From: Neokomagataea tanensis
GTDB taxonomy: Bacteria > Pseudomonadota > Alphaproteobacteria > Acetobacterales > Acetobacteraceae
Assembly (NCBI RefSeq): GCF_006542335.1
Contig: NZ_CP032485.1
Location: 1,746,501-1,810,500, forward strand
DNA length: 64,000 bases
Direction: 5' to 3'
Part shown: positions 20,542-27,689 of the stretch, piece after piece
Position numbering within the stretch: the first letter of the stretch is position 1
How the letters are laid out: each line of letters starts with the position of its first letter
Program-made: the position numbers and the translations under genes
The notes under the pieces: model-generated
What the model was told of the DNA's origin: nothing
The model's input: only the letters and a program-made list of their open reading frames with translations
Database searches by the model: none

Positions 20542-21261
20542 ATGGACTGGACGGACGAGACGATCGCCAGACTTCGTGAATTGTGGGATCAGGGTCTTTC
20601 AACGGCTGAGATCGGACGTCAGTTAGAAATCACTAAGAATGCGGTTGTTGGTAAGGCGCACCGGCTTGGATTGCCGCCCCGTCCATCGCCTATTCGTAGC
20701 CGGAAAAATGCGGATGGCACGACAGAAGTGCCGCGTCGTAAGCCGCCGACACGCTCTAAGCCAAAGCCCAAAGTCAGCCCAGAAAAAGCAGAAGATGCGG
20801 CTCAGGGCTCACTTCTGGACACAAGCGATGCCAAAAAAACAGAACCTGTGGCGCAAGCCAAGGGCGATGTAAAACCTGCTCCTGTTCCTGCTGGGGGCCT
20901 CAAAAAAGAAGCTGTCGCCGCGCCTGCAGCTAAGGTTGTTCAGGCTGACGTAGCGCCGTCTCGCCCGGCAGTGGCGGCGCCAAAAGCTGCGGTAAAAGCA
21001 GAAGGCACAGCCAGCAATGCTAATTCAGACGAAGATGGGCCTAAGAGGGCATTGTCTTCGGTTGTTGGGCATTCTGGAGCGCCGCGCATGGCTCCAGCCA
21101 TTGACCGCCCGGTTCGCAGAGGGCCGGCTTGCTGTTGGCCTTTCGGTGACCCTGGAACGCCAGGTTTCCACTTTTGTGGTGCGCGGCCATTATCGGGTAA
21201 ACCTTACTGCGCTGAGCATGCAGCCATTGCCTATGTAAAGATAAGAGACCGCCGAGACTAG
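20542..21261 (+). CDS. gcrA: GcrA family cell-cycle regulator
   Basis: A 239-residue DNA-binding regulator. In Caulobacter, GcrA acts with sigma-70 at promoters methylated by CcrM. The N-terminal helix-turn-helix (DWTDETIARLRELWDQGLS, then AVVGKAHRLGLPPRPSPI) is nearly the family consensus. The C-terminal conserved region carries the Cys/His cluster CCWPFGDPGTPGFHFCGARP and PYCAEHAAIAYV. Between them lies an unusually long, low-complexity Ala/Pro/Lys linker of about 130 residues, longer than in Caulobacter GcrA (~170 residues in total). It is the last core gene before the integrated element. Confidence 0.93.
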   Translation: MDWTDETIARLRELWDQGLSTAEIGRQLEITKNAVVGKAHRLGLPPRPSPIRSRKNADGTTEVPRRKPPTRSKPKPKVSPEKAEDAAQGSLLDTSDAKKTEPVAQAKGDVKPAPVPAGGLKKEAVAAPAAKVVQADVAPSRPAVAAPKAAVKAEGTASNANSDEDGPKRALSSVVGHSGAPRMAPAIDRPVRRGPACCWPFGDPGTPGFHFCGARPLSGKPYCAEHAAIAYVKIRDRRD

Positions 21262-21394
21262 GCGCGCCAATATCGGTTAGATATTCTCCCAGCGCGGCAA
21301 CGCCCGAGCCGTGCTGGGTTTCCACAAAGCTTAATATACCCAAACGGATATCGCTCTCGCTTAAGAGCGTACTGGCATGGTTGTAAGGTCGGGG

Positions 21395-21411
21395 TGGTGT
21401 CCACGGAAGGA
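21395..21411 (+). repeat. Distal attachment-site copy (partial tRNA-Arg 3' end)
   Basis: TGGTGTCCACGGAAGGA matches 27380-27396 exactly. On the minus strand it reads as the 3' half of the T arm, acceptor strand and CCA of tRNA-Arg. No other tRNA sequence lies around it, so it is not a second tRNA gene. Confidence 0.82.
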
Positions 21412-21461
21412 ATAGCTATTATCAACTAAATCAATAGCTCAAACAGCTATTGTAAATCTCT

Positions 21462-21573
21462 AAAATTGCCGTTTTAATATTGATTCCGATACAAATAACT
21501 TACTAATTTTATGCATGCTCGAATTTTTGTGTCGAGACGAAACCAGCCAAGAAGTTAACTTTGCAACAGAGCT
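21462..21573 (+). repeat. IS6-type element end, copy A of a dispersed 112-bp repeat
   Basis: This stretch aligns without gaps, at roughly 70% identity by eye, with the reverse complement of 43463-43574. It ends in CTTTGCAACAGAGC, which resembles the terminal inverted repeat of IS6-family elements (IS26-like GGCACTGTTGCAAA). It is a stranded IS end with no transposase attached on its inner side. Confidence 0.6.
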
Positions 21574-21599
21574 AGCTAAAGTTTTGTGAAGCCAGAACT

Positions 21600-21824
21600 C
21601 CGTTCGTCTGTTCTGTAACTTTCCCACAAAGGGCTGAATAATTGGGTAAAAATAGCCGTTTATTCTTAGGAAAACGTGAGAAAGTTGTGCAGAAGTTCCA
21701 ATCACCGAACGAATGTCAAAGATTTGTCTCCGCCTTTTCGGCCGTTTGTAATCCCCTCGTTCTATCCGTCAGTGACGCCAATGCTTTCACACGACACATT
21801 CATCGTATACAAGTCGCCGCTTAG
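21600..21824 (+). pseudogene. C-terminal remnant of an IS6-family transposase
   Basis: From about 21624 the frames read KGLNNWVKNSRLFLGKREKV (one indel) and then FQSPNECQRFVSAFSAVCNP and HIHRIQVAA. This follows the end of IS6-type DDE transposases (the pattern NNRAENSH...RKRER...QRFVS.FSAVRN). Only the last ~65 residues remain, and the frame is shifted at one position. It lies between the stranded IS end at 21573 and the TonB receptor gene. Confidence 0.6.
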
Positions 21825-21950
21825 TGAAATACTGCGACCATTTTCGCAGCCTAATTGCCCTCAAAGGCATCCAAACTTAAAGCAAAAAACTTAATGGAAA
21901 GATTATTCAGAATTTAAAATATCGAAAACTTTAATTAACTGGAATATCAG

Positions 21951-21979
21951 ATCCGCCTTCCCTTTTTGGGAAGGCAGAT
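21951..21979 (-). terminator. Terminator of the island TonB receptor gene
   Basis: Stem GCCTTCCC / GGGAAGGC with a 5-nt loop, 27 bp beyond the receptor stop on the minus strand, flanked by A/T-rich sequence. Confidence 0.75.
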
Positions 21980-22005
21980 TTTCGACGTTACGGGATCGTT
22001 AAAGA

Positions 22006-25000
22006 TCAGAAGTTCGCGAGGACGCCGAACTGGAAGGAGCGTAGAATCACGCCCTGCTGTGTCCACGACGAGTTGTAGAGGTAACCCGAATATGTGGCCG
22101 TATCGATTGGCGCACGGAAGCCGAGCAGGTTGTAGACGTTGGCATAGGCGCGCCAGTTTTTGTTGAACGTATAGTTTACCGTCAGGTCCACGTCCCAGAA
22201 CCCCTTTGTGGTGCAGCGGCCAGGGAGGTAGTTCGTATTGACGATCATGTTTGCGCAGCCAGTGCCGTAACTGCCGGAGACGTAGTCGTCGGCCACGTTT
22301 CGGTAACCGGACGTGTAATACACAGTCGGGGTCACGGCCAAGGATTTGTAGGTGAGTGTGTTCTGCCAATTGGCGCGCCAGCGCGGCGTACCTGAAGAGG
22401 ATACAGCCTGATACGGCCCAATGGTTCCGGCATACTGATTAAGCGTACCGTCCGCGTTGCGCAGGTTGAAGCGGCGGACATAGGTTGCGTGGCCGTCCGA
22501 GAACAGGTGGATGTTGTGTAAGATTCCCGGCAGGGCTGTGTTAGCTTGGAACCCAAGGTCAAACCCGTCGGTCATAATACTACGGGCGTTGACGTAGCCT
22601 GTACTGACAATCGCAGGCGACGGCGCACCGTTCGGGAACTGGGTGTCGACTGGGTTTGCCGTAATATGCGTGCCAGCTGGGACCGTTGCATTGGCGGCAG
22701 CAAGACTGCCCGTTTGGGCGTAAGTAGCGGCCCACTGATTTGCAATCGAGCCATAGCCACTAGAAGAACCTGGGGTGATGTAGTTATCTTTTTTGATGTA
22801 ATAATACGTCGCTGTTAGCGTCAGCCATTTGGTCGGAGTAAAGACAGGCCCGCCCGAAAAGTTAGTTGATGTTTCGGGGCGCAAGCTAGGATTGCCTGCG
22901 TTTTGCAGGCCGAGCGAATAGTTTTTCGCATAGGGGCTGAGTAGGCCGGAGGCGCTGGTATGCTGCGCAAGCCAAGTCGGGTCGGTGATATTGAAACCCG
23001 TGTAGCCGATCGTCGTTCCGCCGGTTTCAGCGAAGCTTGGGACGCGGAAACCTTTGGAGAATGTACCGCGCAGGGTAAGCTTATCGCTCGGTTTGAACTG
23101 CACGCCGACTTTCGGTGAAAAGTGCGAAAACCCTTCGGAATAGTGATCGTAACGGCCTGAAACGTCAGCATTCAGCATTTTTACGATCGGGGCGTTGACC
23201 TCGAAGAAGCCGGATTCGACCCAACGGTGGCCGTAGGCGCTGACCGGATTGATCGCTCCTGTCCACTGGTTCGCCGGGTTGGTGAGGTCAGCCGGGTTAG
23301 CGTTAGGGTCGTTTAGGTATTCATAACGTACATTGCCACCAATTGCGAGATGGAGCATGCCGCCTGGCAAATGGAACAATCCTTTAGAAATCGAGCCTTC
23401 GAGAGAATATTCCTTCGTGAGCGCATTGATTTGGTTTACCGGCGCAATCGAATTCAGTACTGATTGGGGCGTAGCCGATGGATTTGCAAAATTATATGAG
23501 CCGGTCGAAATGGCGTCAATCAGGCCGGAGAGCTTGGGCACGCCGGTGTAGGTCTGCTGAAGCGTTGTGTGCATGCCGACGAAGTTCGCGTCGTAGTTCC
23601 AGTCACTGCCCCAATGGGATTTTAGAAAACCAGAATAGCGCACAGAGCCACGGAAATTCTGACTAAATAACGAAGTGCGTTGGATGATATTCGGCAGTTG
23701 GCCGTAGACCCACGCCCGTTCGTTTTGGGCAGCGTACGGGTTGCTTGGGTTAAGTTGGCCGTTGGGGAGTAAGACCGGCTCAAACGTGGTGAGTGTGCTC
23801 GCAGTCTTGGCTTGGTTTTGCGAATAGGCAGACGCTGGAGCGCCCGTCGTTTGGGAAAGCACCTGCGAGTAGTTAAACATCGCAACGAGCTGCGACTGGT
23901 CGGTCACGTTGACGGTGCCGTGGATGGTCGCGTTGATGCGGCGCAGTGAAGGCGCGATTTGCGCGTACTGCTGAGCATTCTGTGAACAAACCTGCGACAT
24001 TCCTTTGTCGCCGGTCGCCGCGGAGGTGTAGATGCCTCCGGTTTGGTACAAACCGCCGTTGGTGCAGCCCGCGGCCTGGTTTATAAGCTGGAGCGGACCG
24101 GTTCTGACGCCAGCAGCGGTAACGGCGCGCGCGGACGGCACGGTCTGACCGACATTGACCACCTGACCGCCCTGAATTGCGGAATTGATGTTTCCGTCGC
24201 TGCCGCCGATAGATGTCAAGTCACCGTTGTTGTACGGGCCCTGGAGCTGACGGTAGTAAAGCGGATCGTCCTGCTGATATTCGGAGTTAACGTAAACGTT
24301 GTACTTGTCCCGGTCGAGGTCGCCGAAACCGTAGGTCGCGTAGAGCTTCTGATGGCCGGCATCGCCGCGCTGGGACAGGCCGCCTTCGGCGTTGCCCTCG
24401 AAGCCCTTAATTTGCTTACGCGTGATGTAGTTAACCACACCCGCGACCGCGTCCGCGCCGTACGTTGCGGAGCCGCCGTCCTGCATGACGTCGATTGTCT
24501 GCATGATTGAGGACGGGAACCAGTTCGTGTCAACGAAGTTGCGCTCGCCGTCATCTGCCAGCGGGTAATAGGACAGGCGCTGGCCGTCCATCAGCACGAG
24601 CGTCGAGTCCGTTGACAGGCCACGAAGTGACGGGGCGGAAGAGCCAGGCGCAAAGCCCCCGCCGGCCGTCCAAGCGTTCGTTAAGTTGCCCGCGCCGTTC
24701 GATGACAGGAGTTGAAGCGCGTCCGACACGTTGTGGATGCCGCGCTGCTGGAGTTCGGCTGCCGTGATCCTAGTAATGGGAGAGGCGCTGCGGATGTTTG
24801 GGTCCCGGAACATAGAGCCCGTGACCACAACGTTTTCAGTGTGCGCTTCCTCAATCGAGGCAGTGTTAATACGCAATGCGTTTGAACGAGTGGTCTGCGG
24901 CGTTGTGACCTGAACGGGTGTGGCTGTAGGCATAGCCTTGGCGGGCGCAGTAACAACTGGACGTTTCGCATGAGCGGTCTTTTGATGTTTATGCACGGGA

Positions 25001-25110
25001 GCAGCTTCGGCGCTCAGCACAAAGTTTCCGCACAGGGCAGTGAAGAGGAGAAGTGCGGACCGGTTCCGGAGCAGAATTCGGTGCGACGTTTCATGCCGGG
25101 GAATGTTCAT
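22006..25110 (-). CDS. TonB-dependent outer-membrane receptor (island cargo)
   Basis: A 1034-residue receptor. A signal peptide (SALLLFTALCGNFVLSAEAA) is followed by a ~70-residue Thr/Pro/Ala linker, then a plug domain: SASPITRITAAELQQRGIHN, LSSNGAGNLTNAW, VLMDGQRLSYYPL and the IDVMQDGGSATYGADAVAGV motif. The rest is a 22-strand-type beta barrel ending in an aromatic residue (RSFQFGVLANF), as outer-membrane insertion requires. It belongs to the large-receptor group often linked to carbohydrate or peptide uptake; the ligand is unknown. It is intact and is the only non-transposon gene of the integrative element. Confidence 0.88.
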   Translation of the reverse strand: MNIPRHETSHRILLRNRSALLLFTALCGNFVLSAEAAPVHKHQKTAHAKRPVVTAPAKAMPTATPVQVTTPQTTRSNALRINTASIEEAHTENVVVTGSMFRDPNIRSASPITRITAAELQQRGIHNVSDALQLLSSNGAGNLTNAWTAGGGFAPGSSAPSLRGLSTDSTLVLMDGQRLSYYPLADDGERNFVDTNWFPSSIMQTIDVMQDGGSATYGADAVAGVVNYITRKQIKGFEGNAEGGLSQRGDAGHQKLYATYGFGDLDRDKYNVYVNSEYQQDDPLYYRQLQGPYNNGDLTSIGGSDGNINSAIQGGQVVNVGQTVPSARAVTAAGVRTGPLQLINQAAGCTNGGLYQTGGIYTSAATGDKGMSQVCSQNAQQYAQIAPSLRRINATIHGTVNVTDQSQLVAMFNYSQVLSQTTGAPASAYSQNQAKTASTLTTFEPVLLPNGQLNPSNPYAAQNERAWVYGQLPNIIQRTSLFSQNFRGSVRYSGFLKSHWGSDWNYDANFVGMHTTLQQTYTGVPKLSGLIDAISTGSYNFANPSATPQSVLNSIAPVNQINALTKEYSLEGSISKGLFHLPGGMLHLAIGGNVRYEYLNDPNANPADLTNPANQWTGAINPVSAYGHRWVESGFFEVNAPIVKMLNADVSGRYDHYSEGFSHFSPKVGVQFKPSDKLTLRGTFSKGFRVPSFAETGGTTIGYTGFNITDPTWLAQHTSASGLLSPYAKNYSLGLQNAGNPSLRPETSTNFSGGPVFTPTKWLTLTATYYYIKKDNYITPGSSSGYGSIANQWAATYAQTGSLAAANATVPAGTHITANPVDTQFPNGAPSPAIVSTGYVNARSIMTDGFDLGFQANTALPGILHNIHLFSDGHATYVRRFNLRNADGTLNQYAGTIGPYQAVSSSGTPRWRANWQNTLTYKSLAVTPTVYYTSGYRNVADDYVSGSYGTGCANMIVNTNYLPGRCTTKGFWDVDLTVNYTFNKNWRAYANVYNLLGFRAPIDTATYSGYLYNSSWTQQGVILRSFQFGVLANF

Positions 25111-25360
25111 CAGGCGCCTTTGTCATTGCGGTTATGAATGCTTATGGATGAAATGTTTCTGGTCCGCCCTGCGTCGGCGTTGCTTTCCTGGGCATACGGA
25201 TTTGTCAAAACTTTTCTAATTCGTAACAAACATTGTCATCTATTGTTGGGTCAAGCGAGAAAGGAGGATTTTAAATTGATTTGACACACAATGTTGCGGT
25301 TACGACACAACTTGCAACGCAATTTTATTGGGAACGGCTTCAAAGTCGACCATTCTACCT

Positions 25361-26141
25361 GGAGCCTTTTGTTGGTTTTGCGGCGGAATTGGTCTGATGA
25401 GTGATTTCAAGGGACGGCATTTTCGAGGTGACGTGATCCTATGGGCAGTGCACTGGTATTGCCGTTGCGATCAGCTATCGCGATCTTGAAATCATGTTGG
25501 TTGGGCGGGGCGTGAGTGTTGATCATTCAACGATCTACCGCTGGGTCTAGCGCTATGCCCCCGAGATGGGAAAGCGCCTTCGGTGGTATTGGAAACGCTC
25601 AGGGTTTTCCAGCTGGCGGGTTGATGAGATTCAACATCTCGGTCAAAGGGAAAGGGGCGTATCTGCACCGGGCGGTCGGCAAAGGGGGGGTGATACGATT
25701 AATGTCTTCCTCTCGCCAATCCGAAACACTAAGGCTGCCACACGCTTTCTGAGCAAAGCTTTGTACGGCTTAAAGAGTTGGGAGAAGCCATAAACAATCA
25801 ACACGGACAAGGCGCCGACCTATGGTCGGGCCATCACCGAATCCAAGAAAAATAGTAAGTTTCCCGACACGATGAAACAACGTTAAGCCAAGTATCTGAA
25901 CGATGTAATCGAGGCTGATCAAGCTGTTCCGTGGCTTTAAAAGCCTGAAAACCGCTTATGCGACGATCAGGGGTTTTGAGGTCGTGAGCACCCTGAAAAA
26001 AGGACAAGCTGAGCTCTTCCAGTCCCAAGAGGGTGTAATGAAAGAAGAGTGTCTCGTCGTGAGATAATTCAGCTTCTAAATCGTTTGAAAATCAAAACAA
26101 ACAGGATCGATTCAACCCAAACCTACCTTTGCAATAGAGCC
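25361..26141 (+). mobile_element. Decayed IS6-family insertion sequence
   Basis: The right end is CTTTGCAATAGAGCC (26127-26141), an IS6-type terminal repeat. The left end is less clear; GGAGCCTTTTGTTG at 25361 is the best candidate, 36 bp before the transposase start. The transposase inside is broken. Confidence 0.6.
25397..26066 (+). pseudogene. IS6-family transposase, multiply frameshifted
   Basis: The gene starts MSDFKGRHFRGDVILWAVHW, then continues in other frames as ISYRDLEIMLVGRGVSVDHS, TIYRWV-stop-RYAPEMGKRLRW, SSWRVDE, GGDTINVFLSPIRNTKAATR, FLSKALYGLKSWEKP, TINTDKAPTYGRAIT, AKYLNDVIEAD, then FRGFKSLKTAYATIRGFEVV and STLKKGQAELFQ. This is the complete order of an IS6-type DDE transposase (~230 residues), but at least three indels and two internal stops make it non-functional. 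The DDE residues appear to survive in the fragments. Confidence 0.8.
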
Positions 26142-26201
26142 AATTATTTAACATCCCTTGCCGCCGCGACATCTCGCATCGTCCTGCCCGATAGCGTGCT
26201 A

Positions 26202-27030
26202 GGCTCAGGACCTATTGATTTGATTGCGGAAATCTGATTCAGGCTCTGTGAGGAGACTGAAGATGAGCGACCTGTTTTGGCTGACGGACGAACAGATGGA
26301 GCGTCTGCGGCCGTTCTTTCCCAAGAGCCACGGCAAACCTCGCGTTGATGACCGCCGTGTGCTGAGCGGCATCATTTTTGTGAACCGCAATGGTATGCGC
26401 TGGCGTGATGCGCCCCGGGAATACGGTCCGCACAAAACGCTCTACAACCGCTGGAAACGTTGGGGTGACATGGGCATTTTCATGCGGATGATGGATGGCC
26501 TGTCTGCTGCGAAAGCCGAGCCTCAGACGATTATGATTGATGCGACATATCTCAAGGTGCACCGCACGGCTTCGAGCCTGCGGCTAAAAAAGGGGATCCA
26601 GGCCGCCTGATTGGTCGCACCAAAGGCGGTATGAATACCAAACTCCATGCGGTCACCGATCAGAACGGACGACCGCTGAGCTTTTTCATGACTGCGCGGC
26701 AGATCAGCGATTATACCGGTGCCGCTGCCCTGCTGGACAGTCTTCCTGCAGCACAATGGATGCTGGGAGATCGCGGGTATGACGCCGACTGGTTCAGGGA
26801 CGCCCTGGAAGAGAAAGGTATAAAGCCCTGCATTCCAGGACGGAAATCTCGCGGAAAACCGGTCAAATACGACAAGCGAAAATATAAACGCCGCAATCGC
26901 ATCGAGATTATGTTCGGAAGGCTCAAGGACTGGCGGCGGGTCGCAACCCGCTACGACAGATGCCCGACCGTCTTCTTCTCAGCCGTCTGCCTCGCCGCAA
27001 TCGTCATCTTCTGGCTATGAGTCCTGAGCC
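26202..27030 (+). mobile_element. IS5-family (IS427-type) insertion sequence, apparently intact
   Basis: An 829-bp element with terminal inverted repeats GGCTCAGGAC / GTCCTGAGCC. It is flanked on both sides by TA (26200-26201 and 27031-27032), the short target duplication of the IS427 group. It carries two overlapping transposase frames joined by a slippery sequence. Directly to its right the integrase remnant begins, so it may have inserted into or beside the integrase gene. Confidence 0.88.
26263..27020 (+). CDS. IS5-family transposase made by programmed -1 frameshift
   Basis: The first frame (26263-26610) gives the N-terminal domain MSDLFWLTDEQMERLRPFFP and the first catalytic Asp region (TIMIDATYLKVHRTA). 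At 26586-26592 the heptamer A AAA AAG allows a -1 slip into the second frame, which reads GDPGRLIGRTKGGMNTKLHA, then MLGDRGYDADWF (second Asp) and RNRIEIMFGRLKDWRRVATRYDR (third catalytic residue, E-x-x-F/R...K; two pieces). Joined, this is a full-length DDE transposase of ~250 residues. The two-frame layout is normal for the IS427 group and is not a sign of decay. Confidence 0.85.
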
Positions 27031-27054
27031 TAATTGTTATTGATAATGATTTAT

Positions 27055-27345
27055 TCTTACCAGTCAGAGCATTTTGGCTGGCAACGAAATTTTCTCTGCA
27101 GACTGCAAGAGGGGACGCTTTCACATCGAATGGTTTCTATGTGCGCTTTGAGTCATGGCTGCAGCGCTGCGGGGTTGGCAAAAGCGGGGTGTAGTGCTCA
27201 CCACATTGCATCAATTACTGGCCATGCCAGTTTATCAGAAATATAAAGATGCACGCGCGCAGTGGACCAAGAAAAGCTCGTAAGGGAGGCCATGGTAATG
27301 GTCTCGACTACTAAACCTATCCTGAAAAGTGTCAAACCTGATTAA
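27055..27345 (+). pseudogene. C-terminal remnant of a tyrosine-recombinase integrase
   Basis: One frame reads FWLATKFSLQTARGDAFTSN, GFYVRFESWLQRCGV. A second (from ~27160) reads LSHG...GLAKAGCSAHHIAS, ITGHASLSEI, then a TAA stop at 27244, then in the same frame RCTRAVDQEKLVREAM up to TAA at 27343. This matches the end of phage-type integrases (H-G-L-R-K...RLAEAGCSAHEI, TGH, SEIERYTRAADQ). The Arg of HxLR is lost in a frameshift, the Glu before RYT is now a stop, and the nucleophilic Tyr is Cys (TGC). The N-terminal two thirds is gone. Confidence 0.8.
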
Positions 27346-27379
27346 AAAATGGGAGTTTAACAGGAGTTTTTATGATGGT

Positions 27380-27396
27380 TGGTGTCCACGGAAGGA
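27380..27396 (+). repeat. Proximal attachment-site copy (3' end of tRNA-Arg)
   Basis: The last 17 nt of the tRNA-Arg(CCU) gene, from the T-arm 3' strand through CCA, identical to 21395-21411. Integration at a tRNA 3' end keeps the tRNA intact, as seen here. Confidence 0.82.
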
Positions 27397-27419
27397 TTCG
27401 AACCTTCGGCCCCAGGATT

Positions 27420-27652
27420 CATACCACTTCGGCTTTCGCCGCCGAACTGCCTGTGCAGTTCGTTTGTGGTCTGGACTGTCTCTTCACCACGGCTAATGCC
27501 AAGGTGTTGCCCGTACAGTCTCTACACCTTCTTCCTCTTATGAGAGGAAGCTTGGCTCGGGATTGGCACGACCGTTAGTGCGGTCAGAGCGTTCCCCGAA
27601 TTTGAGCAAATCCACCATGACGTTTCCGAAGCATGGCGCCCAATTCGAAACT
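27420..27652 (-). ncRNA. Self-splicing group I intron (IC3-like) in tRNA-Arg anticodon loop
   Basis: 233 nt without an ORF. P1 is a perfect 7-bp hairpin across the 5' splice site: CCU (anticodon) plus AGUU pairs with AAUUGGG, placing the conserved U-G wobble at the splice point. P2 is CGCCATG/CATGGTG. The core elements follow in order: Q-like AAATTCGGGGAACG, P5 GACCG/CGGTC, R-like CAATCCCGAGCCAAGC, P6 CTTCCTCT/AGAGGAAG, P7 5' strand in GTAGAGACTGTACGG, and the J8/7-P7 3' strand in AAGAGACAGTCC. P9 is GAACTGC/GCAGTTC, then a CGGC-GAAA-GCCG hairpin, and the intron ends in the required G. Size and position match the tRNA-Arg(CCU) intron known from Agrobacterium (established knowledge). Confidence 0.95.
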
Positions 27653-27689
27653 AGGAATCCTGTGCTCTATCCTACTGAGCTACGCAGAC

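Larger units (their letters stand above)
21395..27396. mobile_element. Decayed integrative element inserted at the 3' end of tRNA-Arg(CCU)
   Basis: A 6.0-kb segment bounded by a 17-bp exact direct repeat (21395-21411 and 27380-27396) that equals the last 17 nt of the tRNA-Arg gene. The inner end next to the intact tRNA holds the C-terminal remains of a tyrosine integrase, the usual place for an integrase. Cargo is a TonB-dependent receptor (22006-25110); the rest is IS6-family debris and one IS5-type element. No functional integrase is left, so the element is probably fixed. Boundaries follow from the repeat; the claim that this is one former element is inference. Confidence 0.78.
27380..27689 (-). 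tRNA. tRNA-Arg(CCU), interrupted by a group I intron
   Basis: The 5' exon (27689 down to 27653, 37 nt) has acceptor GTCTGCG, TA, D stem GCTC/GAGC and anticodon stem CAGGA followed by TT and the anticodon CCT. The 3' exon (27419 down to 27380, 40 nt) reads AA, TCCTG, variable GGGCC, T arm GAAGG-TTCGAAT-CCTTC, acceptor CGTGGAC, A and an encoded CCA. Spliced, all four stems pair (acceptor with two G-U pairs) and the anticodon loop is TTCCTAA. The intron sits directly after the third anticodon base. It decodes AGG. Confidence 0.95.

Noticed and set aside
21395..21411. Possibility that the 17-mer belongs to a second tRNA-Arg gene
   Set aside because: Neither side extends into D-arm or anticodon-arm sequence; similarity stops after the acceptor and half T arm, as expected for an attachment site.
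26263..27020. IS5 transposase as a frameshifted pseudogene
   Set aside because: The break coincides with a canonical A-AAA-AAG slippery site and the ends and target duplication are intact; programmed -1 frameshifting is normal in this group.
27372..27578. Open frame across the tRNA-Arg locus
   Set aside because: It lies antisense over the 3' exon and the conserved core of the group I intron; its sequence is dictated by RNA structure.
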